DNA from: Myroides marinus
GTDB taxonomy: Bacteria > Bacteroidota > Bacteroidia > Flavobacteriales > Flavobacteriaceae
Direction of reading: 5' to 3'
NCBI RefSeq assembly: GCF_900109075.1
Contig: NZ_FNYS01000002.1
Coordinates: forward strand, 1 to 64,000
DNA length: 64,000 nucleotides
Shown: positions 1 to 8,340 of the stretch, one piece after another
Layout: every line of letters begins with the position of its first letter
Numbering within the stretch: the first letter of the stretch is position 1
Program-made: the position numbers and the translations under genes
The notes under the pieces: generated by a model
Told to the model about the DNA's origin: nothing
Databases searched by the model: none
The model's input: only the letters and a program-made list of their open reading frames with translations

Positions 1-146
1 ATTAGAATAAAATAGCTCAAAGTCGGGAGACTTTGCGCAGCGAACATTATACTTTACCTCAAACAACATTAGAATAAAATAGCTCAATTCCTCATTCCTC
101 ATTCCTCATTCTTCATTCCTCATTCCTCATTGACAATTGACAATTA
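1..146. repeat. Intergenic direct repeats at the left window edge
   Basis: No gene is visible here. A 20-bp sequence at 1-20 (attagaataa then aatagctcaa) recurs at 69-88. It is followed at about 87-132 by a run of near-identical 7-bp units (ttcctca or cctcatt), then by two copies of tgacaat at 130-145 that reach the end of the minus-strand membrane-protein gene. The run is irregular and has no spacers, so it is simple-sequence repeat rather than CRISPR. Confidence 0.7.
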
Positions 147-1091
147 TTCCTCGTTTCTTTTCACTTTAAATGTCAATACGAAGTAACTTCCAATACTGAT
201 TGGCAATACGATATTTAGTAACCAAATAAGTGTTGCTACTAACGCGACTACCCATTGATTAACATCTAGAGCTGTGAAAATAAACATCGCTATACTTCCT
301 TTAACAGCAAACTCTAAGAACTGAAAGTTGGGTAACGAAGAAGCCATTAGATAGATCGCTGATACGGCACATAGTAGTTCAAAATAAGGGATATCTACTC
401 CGAATAGGTAGTATAATATCACGTATTGATGTGTAAATGAGGCATATCTAAGCAGTGCTAAAAATAGGTTCTTACGGTGTTTCTTCTTTGGTATTTCATT
501 CAGCAGATTGACTATAGTCTGTATGGAATAGCCTTTGATAGCGAAGTTTCTTATTGAAAATAATAACGTAAACACTACTGCTATAATCCCATAAACGATG
601 TATAAGTAAGTATTCGGGATAATCTCGTGAAACTGGTTTAAGATACTCAGTCCGATTAGTCCAAACACGATAGCATAGATGACTTGTACTCCATTACACA
701 CCATATTCAAGAAGATAACACGAGGGGCGTCTTTCTTTTCAAAATAAAGCGCTTTACCTGCGTACTCCCCTATTCCATTTGGGGTGAATATCCCAAGTGT
801 TAGTGCACTTAGTACTTGCTTTGCAGCTTGTCCTACAGATACGGGTTTAATTAAGGAAGATAGGTTTTGCCATTTAAGTATTTCGACGAAACGGTTAGAG
901 AAGGTCAGACACATCAGTGCAAAGATGGCTAGGTAGTTCTCTGGCTTGCTAACTACTTCACTAAGAATATGAAAGTCTAAGGTCTCATCGTTAGAAAGCT
1001 GATTATATATATAGTAAAAAGCGGCACTTACAACTAATATTTTAATTAGAAGTACGAGATATTGCTTAGTTTTGTCTGATAGAATCTTCAT
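144..1091 (-). CDS. LPG-synthase-like/UPF0104 integral membrane protein
   Basis: A 315-residue, very hydrophobic protein with about eight predicted membrane segments, the first at residues 11-30. It resembles the flippase-like transmembrane domain of lysylphosphatidylglycerol synthases (UPF0104/AglD-type) but lacks the C-terminal soluble aminoacyl-transferase domain, so it probably does not make LPG itself. The segment NGIGEYAGKALYF near residue 105 and the basic loop PKKKHRK near residue 200 fit this family. A lipid-translocation role is inferred from the family only. It is transcribed away from ruvC and shares no operon with it. The ATG at 1091 is followed directly by a basic N-terminus and the first membrane segment. 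Confidence 0.75.
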   Translation of the reverse strand: MKILSDKTKQYLVLLIKILVVSAAFYYIYNQLSNDETLDFHILSEVVSKPENYLAIFALMCLTFSNRFVEILKWQNLSSLIKPVSVGQAAKQVLSALTLGIFTPNGIGEYAGKALYFEKKDAPRVIFLNMVCNGVQVIYAIVFGLIGLSILNQFHEIIPNTYLYIVYGIIAVVFTLLFSIRNFAIKGYSIQTIVNLLNEIPKKKHRKNLFLALLRYASFTHQYVILYYLFGVDIPYFELLCAVSAIYLMASSLPNFQFLEFAVKGSIAMFIFTALDVNQWVVALVATLIWLLNIVLPISIGSYFVLTFKVKRNEE

Positions 1092-1236
1092 CGGTGCAAA
1101 GTAAATAATTAATTGCTAATTTTTAATTACTAATTACTATAGAGTTAGTTAATATATTCATGTACTCGGATTGTAAATATGCGATAACGATTCGCAATAA
1201 CTAAGGTGTACTTTAAATCAAGAACTCTTAACTTTG

Positions 1237-1290
1237 TTGACGGTTGACGGTTGACGGTTGACGGTTAACGGCTAACGGCTAACGGTTGAC
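1237..1290. repeat. Heptanucleotide tandem array (GGTTGAC type)
   Basis: Consecutive 7-bp units GGTTGAC, GGTTGAC, GGTTAAC, GGCTAAC, GGCTAAC, GGTTGAC run without spacers. Related TAAACCG or GGTTTAC heptamers occur in the spacers at 40.7-41.1 kb and 47.06-47.1 kb, so this is a family of spacer microrepeats in this genome. Slippage during replication is the simplest origin. Confidence 0.8.
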
Positions 1291-1322
1291 GTTAACTAAC
1301 AATATGTTATCCGCAGTATAAT

Positions 1323-1348
1323 GTAGAGACGTAATACTTTACGTCTAC
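1323..1348. repeat. 26-bp dispersed palindromic repeat, copy 1
   Basis: The sequence starts GTAGAGACGTAATAC and ends TTTACGTCTAC. Its exact reverse complement is present at 48511-48536. Internally GACGTAA can pair with TTTACGTC around a 3-nt loop. Both copies are intergenic, which suggests a small REP-like element or a shared protein-binding site. Confidence 0.75.
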
Positions 1349-1534
1349 CACAACGTATAATTATCGTGGATATATATTACGCCCGTACTGATGTGGATAT
1401 GTTGTCCATAGTATAATGTAGAAACACATTATTATGCGTGTCACACAATATAGATAATAGTCACAGATTACAAATCTGCGACAACGGTATTTGTTTACAA
1501 TTAACTGTAAACCATTAATTAAAGCATAAACATT

Positions 1535-2092
1535 TTGACAATAGAAAAGATTATATTAGGCATAGACCCAGGTACTACCGTTATGGGATTTGGAGTAATA
1601 AAGGTGGTGAATAAAAAGATGGAGTTCCTTCAGCTTAATGAATTGCTATTGGCTAAATATGAGGATCGATATACTCGTCTAAGGTTGATCTTTGACCGTA
1701 CTATCGAACTGATAGAGACTTTTCACCCTGATGAGATTGCTATCGAGGCACCTTTCTTAGGTAAAAACCCACAGTCTATGCTAAAGTTAGGTCGTGCTCA
1801 AGGTGTGGCTATGGCAGCTGCATTATCTCGTGATATTCCTGTTACGGAGTATGAACCTAAAAAGATAAAGATGGCTATCACTGGTAGTGGTAATGCGAGT
1901 AAAGAACAGGTAGCTAAAATGCTTCAGCAATTGTTACCAGGACTTAAAGAATTACCTAAGAATCTAGATAGTACTGATGGTCTGGCTGCTGCGGTATGTC
2001 ACCACTTTAACAGTGGTAAGACAGTAATCGGTAAGAGTTATAGCGGATGGGATGCATTCATCAAACAAAATCAAGATAGAGTAAAGAAATAA
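1535..2092 (+). CDS. ruvC: Crossover junction endodeoxyribonuclease RuvC
   Basis: A 185-residue Holliday-junction resolvase that cleaves four-way junctions after RuvAB migration. The N-terminal IDPGTT segment near residue 10 carries the first catalytic Asp, IEAPF near residue 70 the Glu, and STDGLAAAVCHH near residue 146 the C-terminal Asp. Length is normal for RuvC with a short extra tail. The start is a TTG codon at 1535: no ATG gives the conserved N-terminus, and MTIEKIILGIDPG is the expected opening. The TAA stop overlaps by one base the ATG of hemW, so the two genes are translationally coupled. Confidence 0.95.
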   Translation: MTIEKIILGIDPGTTVMGFGVIKVVNKKMEFLQLNELLLAKYEDRYTRLRLIFDRTIELIETFHPDEIAIEAPFLGKNPQSMLKLGRAQGVAMAAALSRDIPVTEYEPKKIKMAITGSGNASKEQVAKMLQQLLPGLKELPKNLDSTDGLAAAVCHHFNSGKTVIGKSYSGWDAFIKQNQDRVKK

Positions 2093-3225
2093 TGGCTGGT
2101 ATATATATACATATTCCGTTCTGTAAGCAGGCGTGTCACTACTGTGACTTTCATTTCTCCACTTCGCTAAAGAAGAAGGAAGATATGCTAGATAGCATTA
2201 AACGTGAACTGTTCTTACGCAAGGATGAATTAGAGGGTGAGATTATAGAAACTATCTACTTCGGTGGAGGTACTCCGAGTATCTTAGAGGTAGATGAGAT
2301 TAATGCTATGATTCAGTCTGTATATGATCTGTTTGAGGTAATAGACGCTCCAGAGATTACACTAGAGGCTAATCCTGATGATCTAGACAGTGCTACCCTA
2401 CATAAGCTGGCTGAGTCTAGAGTAAATAGGTTGAGCATTGGTATTCAATCATTCGAAGAGGCAGACTTAAAGATGATGAATAGAGCTCATAATTCGACAG
2501 AGGCTATACAGTGTCTGGAGATTGCTACTACTCTGTTTGACAATATTTCGATAGACTTGATATACGGTATTCCAAATATGAGTAACGAGCGTTGGTTATC
2601 CAATGTACAACGCATCTTAGATTTAGGCATTCCACATATTTCTTGTTATGCACTAACAGTAGAAGAGCGAACTGCTCTGAATAAATTGATTAAGAAAGGA
2701 GTTATCCCTAGCCCTGAAGAAGAGGTGGCTCACCAACATTTTATGTTGTTAATAGAGACATTGAGAGCAAATGGATATATACACTACGAACTGTCTAACT
2801 TCGCTAAGCCAGGGTATTACTCAAAAAACAATTCGGCTTATTGGTTAGGTAAAAAGTATTTAGGTATAGGCCCTTCTGCTCACAGCTTTGACGGAGTACA
2901 CAGAAGTTGGAATATCGCTAATAATAGCTTGTACATAAAGGACATCGCTGAGGATAAACTTCCTTTAGAAATAGAGGAGCTAAGCTTAACTGATCGTTAT
3001 AATGAGTATATCATGACTGGACTTAGAACGATCTGGGGTGTTGACCTAAATCGAGTGAAGAGAGAATTCGGTGAGGTATATTACGATTACTTAGTTCGAT
3101 TATCTTCTTCGTTTATAGAAGAGAGACTGATGAAGAAAGAGAGTTATATACTGACAATAACGGATAAAGGAAAATTCTTAAGTGATGGTATAGCTTCTGA
3201 TTTATTTTACTTAGATTTGAAATAA
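2092..3225 (+). CDS. hemW: Radical SAM heme chaperone HemW
   Basis: A 377-residue HemN-like protein. The CxxxCxxC iron-sulfur motif is at residues 11-18 (CKQACHYC), followed by Phe at position 20 rather than the extra Cys of true coproporphyrinogen dehydrogenases, which points to HemW, a heme-insertion chaperone, rather than HemN. The GGGTPS motif near residue 59 and SIGIQSF near residue 137 belong to the SAM-binding barrel, and the C-terminal HemN_C region is present. Its ATG overlaps the ruvC stop (TAATG), and the downstream cyclase gene follows after 4 bp, so all three are probably one transcript. Confidence 0.92.
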   Translation: MAGIYIHIPFCKQACHYCDFHFSTSLKKKEDMLDSIKRELFLRKDELEGEIIETIYFGGGTPSILEVDEINAMIQSVYDLFEVIDAPEITLEANPDDLDSATLHKLAESRVNRLSIGIQSFEEADLKMMNRAHNSTEAIQCLEIATTLFDNISIDLIYGIPNMSNERWLSNVQRILDLGIPHISCYALTVEERTALNKLIKKGVIPSPEEEVAHQHFMLLIETLRANGYIHYELSNFAKPGYYSKNNSAYWLGKKYLGIGPSAHSFDGVHRSWNIANNSLYIKDIAEDKLPLEIEELSLTDRYNEYIMTGLRTIWGVDLNRVKREFGEVYYDYLVRLSSSFIEERLMKKESYILTITDKGKFLSDGIASDLFYLDLK

Positions 3226-3229
3226 AACA

Positions 3230-4000
3230 ATGAAGGCAACGATAACCTATTCAGGAACAGATTATCACATCGATCTAATGAAACCGATAGATATATCTAT
3301 TCCACTAGTCAATACAGAAGATAATCCTATCGCATGGTATTTAGATAAACCTGAGATAGCACCTGTAGTAATGCATGACTGGATAGGTAAAGTAAGTGAG
3401 GGACAATCGTCGACTAACTTTAATAATGTCGCATTTAATCCTCATGCTCATGGTACACATACGGAGTGCTTAGGGCATATCACTTATGACTTCTATAGTG
3501 TGAATGATAGCCTGAAGACATATTTCTTCTTCGCTCAACTAATCACTATCGCTCCACAACTACAAGACAATGGGGATTATGTCATCACTTTAGATCAGGT
3601 AAAGCATGTATGGGTAGAGAATAACCAAAAAGCTGTAGTTATACGTACGCTACCTAATGAGCTAGCTAAAACACATCAGAAATACTCTCATACTAATCCT
3701 CCTTATTTATGTGATAAGACTGCTTCTTTCTTTAAAGAACAGGGAGTAGATCACTTACTTATCGATCTACCTAGTGTGGATAGAGAGCAAGATGAAGGAA
3801 AACTATTAGCTCATAAGGCGTTCTGGAATGTAAAAGATACACGTCATCTAAATAATGATGCTAGATTAGATGCTACTATCACAGAGATGGTTTATATCCC
3901 AAATGAGGTAGAGGACGGTTGGTATTTCGTGAATATACAGTTGGCTTCTTTTGTGAATGATGCCAGTCCGAGCAAACCTGTGTTATACAAAATACTTTAG
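3230..4000 (+). CDS. Cyclase/kynurenine-formamidase-like metal hydrolase
   Basis: A 256-residue member of the cyclase family (Pfam Cyclase), metal-dependent hydrolases that include the bacterial arylformamidase KynB. The diagnostic His-rich motif HAHGTHTE sits at residues 72-79 and is the expected metal-binding site. The family otherwise varies in substrate, and no kynurenine-pathway genes are nearby, so formamidase activity cannot be asserted. It lies 4 bp after hemW and 3 bp before the first YjbR-like gene, apparently in the same operon. Confidence 0.85.
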   Translation: MKATITYSGTDYHIDLMKPIDISIPLVNTEDNPIAWYLDKPEIAPVVMHDWIGKVSEGQSSTNFNNVAFNPHAHGTHTECLGHITYDFYSVNDSLKTYFFFAQLITIAPQLQDNGDYVITLDQVKHVWVENNQKAVVIRTLPNELAKTHQKYSHTNPPYLCDKTASFFKEQGVDHLLIDLPSVDREQDEGKLLAHKAFWNVKDTRHLNNDARLDATITEMVYIPNEVEDGWYFVNIQLASFVNDASPSKPVLYKIL

Positions 4001-4003
4001 GTT

Positions 4004-4375
4004 ATGGAGTTAGATGAATTATACGAGTATTGTTCTTCTAAGCCTTATGCAACGAGTGGATTCCCATTCGATGAGAACTTAATGACCTTTCAGGTTGGCG
4101 GTAAGATATTTGCGATGATAGCTATCCACTTTTGGGAAGAAGGAAATAGAAATATCATTCTTAAGTGCCCTCCGGAACTTGCACAAGAGTTGCGTGAGGA
4201 ATACGAGGATATTACTTATGGATATACAATGAATAAAAAACATTGGAATACCGTATACTTAAGAGGTGCATTCTCTCCAAGTCAACTTATAGAATGGATA
4301 GACTTATCTTATGATCTAGTATATGATACGCTAACGCGAAAAGAGTTAATTAACCTAGCTAAAAAACCACTATAA
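4004..4375 (+). CDS. MmcQ/YjbR family protein, copy 1
   Basis: A 123-residue protein with the YjbR/MmcQ fold (CyaY-like, double-wing), often annotated as DNA-binding. Visible family features are the N-terminal YCSSKPYATSGFPFDE segment, the VGGKIFAMI strand near residue 31, LKCPPELAQELREEY near residue 50 and the KHWNTV motif near residue 80. A paralogue follows 2 bp later. No specific function is established for the family. Confidence 0.85.
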   Translation: MELDELYEYCSSKPYATSGFPFDENLMTFQVGGKIFAMIAIHFWEEGNRNIILKCPPELAQELREEYEDITYGYTMNKKHWNTVYLRGAFSPSQLIEWIDLSYDLVYDTLTRKELINLAKKPL

Positions 4376-4377
4376 CA

Positions 4378-4746
4378 ATGGATGTACATGTAATATATGA
4401 CTACTGTCTGAACAAAAAAGGTACAGTAGAGGATTTCCCTTTTGACGAGGAGACACTAACTTTTAAAGTGGGTGGAAAGATATACTTACTACTCAACCTT
4501 ACGAAGTGGGAACAGGGTAACTGCTTCATCAATCTAAAGTGTGATCCTGAGCGTGCAGAAGAGTTGCGCGCTGACTACAATGAAATAACTCCAGGGTATC
4601 ACATGAGCAAAAAACACTGGAACTCTGTGCAATTAGGTGGTGGGGTACAATGGGCTCTACTGAAGGATCTGATAGATCACTCATACGAATTGGTGTACAA
4701 CAGCCTAACAAAAAAACTTAAAGAGGAAATAGAAGGTATTAATTAG
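4378..4746 (+). CDS. MmcQ/YjbR family protein, copy 2
   Basis: A 122-residue paralogue of the preceding gene with the same landmarks: DFPFDEETLTFKVGGKIY, LKCDPERAEELRADYNEITPG and KKHWNSVQL. Identity by eye is roughly 50 percent, so this is an old tandem duplication rather than a recent copy. It ends the hemW operon, and its last 8 bp overlap the end of the convergent lipoprotein gene. No terminator is visible between the convergent pair. Confidence 0.85.
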   Translation: MDVHVIYDYCLNKKGTVEDFPFDEETLTFKVGGKIYLLLNLTKWEQGNCFINLKCDPERAEELRADYNEITPGYHMSKKHWNSVQLGGGVQWALLKDLIDHSYELVYNSLTKKLKEEIEGIN

Positions 4747-5875
4747 TTATTTCATTTAATTTTTTATTCCACAAAGCTTTTAGTTCATCAGTCTCGTAAT
4801 CACTAATTATTTCAAGTATTATTCTATAAATTTCATTATCATGCCCCTCTATTGCTCTACGTATCCAAAAAGTATAATACCACTCAGGATGACTTCGTTT
4901 TAAAAAATAATCATAGTCATTAACATGACAATTCATAAATTCTAAATCTAGAGACTCCTTAACAATCTCTTTAGGTTTTCTCAGAGCTCTACCTCCTATC
5001 TTCAATGGGATCATAGTATCATCATTAAAGACATTCTGTGGGTTCACAATATTTAAATCTTTGTATGTTGGATACAACATACTATACTCATCAACCATCA
5101 GAGAATAATATAATTCTGATACTACTTCACTATTATTAGAAAGTTCTTCATAACTATATTCTAATCTTCTAAGACTAAAATAAACCTCTTCGAAACGTTC
5201 ATCAGGAAGTATTGAATAAAAAAGTTTTTTGTTATTACTAAAAAAAGCATACCAATCAATTTCTTTGCTATTTCTATACTGAATAAAGCGTTCAAAAAGC
5301 CTTATAAATGCAACTGCTCCTTTTATATCTACCAATTTATCATGTTCTGGAAAGTAATAAGATTCTAAATCATACTTTCTTTTATCTGCTTTGATAGGAA
5401 TAACCTTATTATTAACTTGCTTATTAGTATTTCTTATATAATAAGAAGATTCTTCACGCACAACAAGAGGTACAGCATCTAATAAATACTGTAACCTCAC
5501 TACTTCTTTTAAAAAAGAAGCTGCCAAAATAACACTATCATGATAATACACTTCATGATCATCTATTTTTTTTGCATATACTAAATCTCTATAGAGCGTC
5601 GTAGGATATTGATAACTAATATTTAGAGTATCACTGCTTACCTTTGAAACTACAGTGATATCATCCAAATGAATAAATCCAATAGGCTCGGGATAAACAT
5701 TAAAAAAAGCCTTTAAACTATATGACTCTTCTTCAAAAATTATTTCATCTTCAACGCCCTCCACTTTAATAACACTAGGAGTATATACTTCTTCAATATT
5801 TTCAAAAGAATCCTTCTCCCTTTTACATCCAACAAAAGATATAATAATCAAAACAAACAAAAAACACTTACTCAT
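4739..5875 (-). CDS. Lipoprotein of unknown function
   Basis: A 378-residue protein with a lipoprotein signal: hydrophobic residues 4-15, then FVGC with the lipid-modified Cys at residue 17. The mature part is rich in Tyr, Glu and Asp and contains no motif I recognise. It is transcribed alone and convergent to the YjbR pair, with 8 bp of overlap at the 3' ends. The 157-bp spacer upstream separates it from the divergent acetyltransferase. AT content and codon use are a little more extreme than the neighbours, which could indicate a lineage-specific gene. Confidence 0.7.
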   Translation of the reverse strand: MSKCFLFVLIIISFVGCKREKDSFENIEEVYTPSVIKVEGVEDEIIFEEESYSLKAFFNVYPEPIGFIHLDDITVVSKVSSDTLNISYQYPTTLYRDLVYAKKIDDHEVYYHDSVILAASFLKEVVRLQYLLDAVPLVVREESSYYIRNTNKQVNNKVIPIKADKRKYDLESYYFPEHDKLVDIKGAVAFIRLFERFIQYRNSKEIDWYAFFSNNKKLFYSILPDERFEEVYFSLRRLEYSYEELSNNSEVVSELYYSLMVDEYSMLYPTYKDLNIVNPQNVFNDDTMIPLKIGGRALRKPKEIVKESLDLEFMNCHVNDYDYFLKRSHPEWYYTFWIRRAIEGHDNEIYRIILEIISDYETDELKALWNKKLNEITN

Positions 5876-6032
5876 GATAAAAAGTTAAAAAGAAATAATA
5901 CAAACAATATTTAAAACAATATTAACTAAAAAACAACAACAAATACAACATATATCCTTTTTTATTGTACCTGACCTTTGCTTATTAAACTAAGTTATTC
6001 ATTTTTTATATTTTTGTACTTTAAACACTTTC

Positions 6033-6563
6033 ATGAAAACATTTATAGAGACAGATAGACTAATCATACGCCAATATAAAGACAGTGACTTAACTGCCTT
6101 TATAGCGATGAATCAAGATGAGCAGGTAATGGAGTTCTTCTTAAAGAAACTAACTCCTGAAGAGTCAACTGAAGCTTATAACCGTATTAAGAATAAAATA
6201 GATCAAAATGGATATGGGTTCTTCGCTGTAGAAGAAAAAAGCAGTGGTAGCTTTATCGGTTTTGTTGGATTATTAGACATTACCTTCGATGTGGACTTCG
6301 CTCCTGGAGTAGAAATAGGATGGCGTATGTTACCACAGTTTTGGGGTAAAGGATATGCGACTGAGGCTGCTACAGCTTGTCTAGCATTTGGAAAAGAAAC
6401 ATTGGGACTAGATAAGATTTACTCCTTCACAACAACAAGCAATCTGCGTTCGGCTAACGTGATGCAGAAAATAGGTATGACGTATGTCAAAAACTTCAAT
6501 CACCCTCTAGTACCTGCTGATCACCCTCTATTAGAACACGTCTTATATGAGATAACTTTATAA
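6033..6563 (+). CDS. GNAT-family N-acetyltransferase (RimJ/RimL type)
   Basis: A 176-residue GNAT enzyme transferring acetyl from acetyl-CoA to an amino group. The N-terminal FIETDRLIIRQY opening is typical of the RimJ/RimL branch. The acetyl-CoA loop is WGKGYATEAA near residue 109, preceded by GVEIGWRMLPQF, and the C-terminal ANVMQKIGM motif is also present. A promoter-like TATTTTTG lies at 6009-6016, and a bidirectional terminator follows the stop. The substrate is not predictable. Confidence 0.88.
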   Translation: MKTFIETDRLIIRQYKDSDLTAFIAMNQDEQVMEFFLKKLTPEESTEAYNRIKNKIDQNGYGFFAVEEKSSGSFIGFVGLLDITFDVDFAPGVEIGWRMLPQFWGKGYATEAATACLAFGKETLGLDKIYSFTTTSNLRSANVMQKIGMTYVKNFNHPLVPADHPLLEHVLYEITL

Positions 6564-6566
6564 AAA

Positions 6567-6600
6567 AACCTCACTATAAATACTATAGTGAGGTTTTTTT
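6567..6600. terminator. Bidirectional intrinsic terminator
   Basis: The 12-bp perfect arms AACCTCACTATA (6567-6578) and TATAGTGAGGTT (6584-6595) enclose a 5-nt loop. T-runs follow on the plus strand and, as an A-run, precede on the minus strand. It serves the acetyltransferase gene on one side and the convergent TonB-C-domain gene at 6604-7407 on the other. Confidence 0.9.
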
Positions 6601-6603
6601 ATT

Positions 6604-7407
6604 TTACTCAGTTGATGCATTCTGTAATGTCAGAGGAAGTGTAAACTGACTTCGCACTGGCTTACCATCTTTAATAGCAGGTATCCACTTCTTCATACTA
6701 ACAAAGGCCTTTGTTATTTCTTTTAAAAGTTCTGCTTGATTAGGACTAGATATACCATACAACTTTATATCTGTAACTGTACCATCTTTCTCTACTATAA
6801 AAGTAATAGCAAACCTAAGCTTATCTCCTTCAAAAATAGGAGGCGTAAAGAGTTCTACAAACTGCTGTACAAAAACACTCATCCCATCTGGATAGGTCGC
6901 TTTAGTATCAACATTAGAATAAACAGATTCTTTACTCCTTTCTTTACTTTCTGCTAATAGCCTATCTAACTCTGCTGGATTCATAATAAACTCGCTCTCC
7001 TTAATAGCAAATGGAACAGTCACTTGTGATCTTATATCTTGTCCTGCTTTTACTTCAGGTGTCCACTTACCCAGATTCTTAGCGATAGTTTTCATTCTCT
7101 CTTTTACATTGGTATTATCAACTCCTAAGACTATCACATCCTCTACTACTCCTGTATCAGTAAGTATTAGACTAAGAACAAACTTAAACTCTGTACCACT
7201 ATAAACTATCTTACCGCTCTCCTTAAAGAATACTCTTAAGAAGTCTTCCTTAAAATCTCCAGCATAAATAGCTACAGTATCTTTCTTCTGAACAGTAGTT
7301 ACTTGTTCTTTTTTAGCTTTCTTACTTCTCTTTTGTGCAAAGGTACTTTGTGCTCCTAATGTGAAGAACAGTAGAGCAACGAATGATCTTAATAATACAG
7401 TTTTCAT
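6604..7407 (-). CDS. Secreted protein with two TonB C-terminal-like domains
   Basis: A 267-residue protein with a Sec signal peptide (residues 1-24, ending STFAQ) and two repeats of a TonB_C-like fold. Each repeat has an amphipathic FxxxFxxxF start, a DTGVVEDVxxxGV or KDGTVTDIxLYGI strand, and a WxPExxxGxxxRSQxTxP ending. Unlike true TonB it has no membrane anchor or proline-rich spacer, so it cannot transmit energy from ExbBD in the usual way. It resembles the next gene (7468-8262) and the C-terminus of the BlaR1-like protein at 9755-10957. Its role is unknown; binding to receptor TonB boxes or to peptidoglycan is only speculation. Confidence 0.75.
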   Translation of the reverse strand: MKTVLLRSFVALLFFTLGAQSTFAQKRSKKAKKEQVTTVQKKDTVAIYAGDFKEDFLRVFFKESGKIVYSGTEFKFVLSLILTDTGVVEDVIVLGVDNTNVKERMKTIAKNLGKWTPEVKAGQDIRSQVTVPFAIKESEFIMNPAELDRLLAESKERSKESVYSNVDTKATYPDGMSVFVQQFVELFTPPIFEGDKLRFAITFIVEKDGTVTDIKLYGISSPNQAELLKEITKAFVSMKKWIPAIKDGKPVRSQFTLPLTLQNASTE

Positions 7408-7437
7408 TTACTTTCTTTTTTCATTGGTTTAAGATAC

Positions 7438-7466
7438 AAAAAAAGAGAGCATAGCTCCCTTTTTAT
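7438..7466 (-). terminator. Terminator of the 7468-8262 gene
   Basis: On the minus strand GGGAGC, a TAT loop and GCTCTC (one G-T wobble) are followed by a run of T. It lies in the 60-bp gap before the next minus-strand gene, so the two TonB-C genes are at least partly separate units. Confidence 0.65.
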
Positions 7467-7467
7467 A

Positions 7468-8262
7468 TTATCCTTCTTCTAATACGCTAACCTTAAATAC
7501 GAATGGAATAGTAATTTTACTTCTTACAGGCTTACCATCATACATAGCAGGATACCAATTTTTTAGTCTACTTATAACATCCATAAAGTCTTTAACAAAT
7601 GCTTCTTGATGCTTTTTAGATTCTATCCCTTTTATCTCCGGATTAGTTAATGTACCATCTTTTTCAATAGTTACAGTAATAGCAAACTTCACTCTATCAC
7701 CAAGGAAATTAGCAGTATCCATAGGTCCGTGTTTTTGATAAAACTCTTTCCAGAAACCTTGTACTCCTGATGGATAAGATGCTTGTTGAAAAAGACTATC
7801 TTCTTTCTTAGCATAATAAACAGGCTTAGCATTGCCTGACTTAACATCTGATAGATTGATATAAAAAGGAACTGAATAACGAGCAGCTACAGCCTTACCC
7901 TCTTCTGTAGCAGGCCTCCATTTCTTTAACGACTTAACTAGAGTAGTACTCTCATCTATGATATTAGGATCACTAATACCTGGCATAGTAATATTCTCTA
8001 TAACTCCAGAATCTGTAACAGTAAAGTTAATGGTGAAAGTAAGTTCTGATTCTTCAGAATTTGTGTTTTTAAACTGTTTATAAAACCCTTTGACAAAGTC
8101 ATTCATAAAGTGCCCAGGGTACTTAGCAGGTGTTTTATTTACAGCTTGTTGTTGCTCAATATTATTAGTACTTTCTTTAGCCACAACCTCTACTTCTCCA
8201 AGAAGAAAAGAAGATAGCGTTAAAGCAGATATTAATAGTTTAGTTCTAGTTGTGATAGGCAT
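7468..8262 (-). CDS. Secreted protein with two TonB C-terminal-like domains
   Basis: A 264-residue paralogue of the 6604-7407 product. It has a signal peptide (hydrophobic residues 9-25), then two TonB_C-like repeats ending KKWRPATEEGKAVAARYSVPF and KNWYPAMYDGKPVRSKITIP. No transmembrane anchor beyond the signal is seen. A TTTGTAG sequence just upstream of the start (8263-8269) resembles half of the operator proposed for the BlaI operon at 11762-11789, so co-regulation is possible but unproven. Tandem duplication with its neighbour is likely. Confidence 0.75.
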   Translation of the reverse strand: MPITTRTKLLISALTLSSFLLGEVEVVAKESTNNIEQQQAVNKTPAKYPGHFMNDFVKGFYKQFKNTNSEESELTFTINFTVTDSGVIENITMPGISDPNIIDESTTLVKSLKKWRPATEEGKAVAARYSVPFYINLSDVKSGNAKPVYYAKKEDSLFQQASYPSGVQGFWKEFYQKHGPMDTANFLGDRVKFAITVTIEKDGTLTNPEIKGIESKKHQEAFVKDFMDVISRLKNWYPAMYDGKPVRSKITIPFVFKVSVLEEG

Positions 8263-8340
8263 TTGTAGTGTGTTTTTTATAATAAGAATTCCAAATTATT
8301 ACTTATAATTCACTAAAAAAAATATCATTAAACATTGACA

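Larger units (their letters stand above)
1092..1534. other. 443-bp intergenic region rich in short repeats
   Basis: No coding frame is convincing. It holds a heptamer array (GGTTGAC and GGCTAAC variants) at 1237-1290 and a 26-bp palindromic sequence at 1323-1348 that recurs inverted at 48511-48536. It also has a locally duplicated stretch of about 25 bp (1304-1328 and 1397-1421) and a palindrome-like ACAGATTACAAATCTGCGAC at about 1463, echoed in inverse form near 40950. Divergent promoters for the membrane-protein gene and ruvC must lie here, but I could not place them with confidence. Confidence 0.6.

Noticed and set aside
87..146. Short regularly repeated units that might suggest a CRISPR array
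   Set aside because: Units are about 7 bp without spacers of constant length; no cas genes nearby. Simple-sequence repeat.
1237..1290. Heptamer array as a possible replication origin or DnaA-box cluster
   Set aside because: The units (GGTTGAC, GGCTAAC) do not match the DnaA box, and similar arrays occur in several unrelated spacers.
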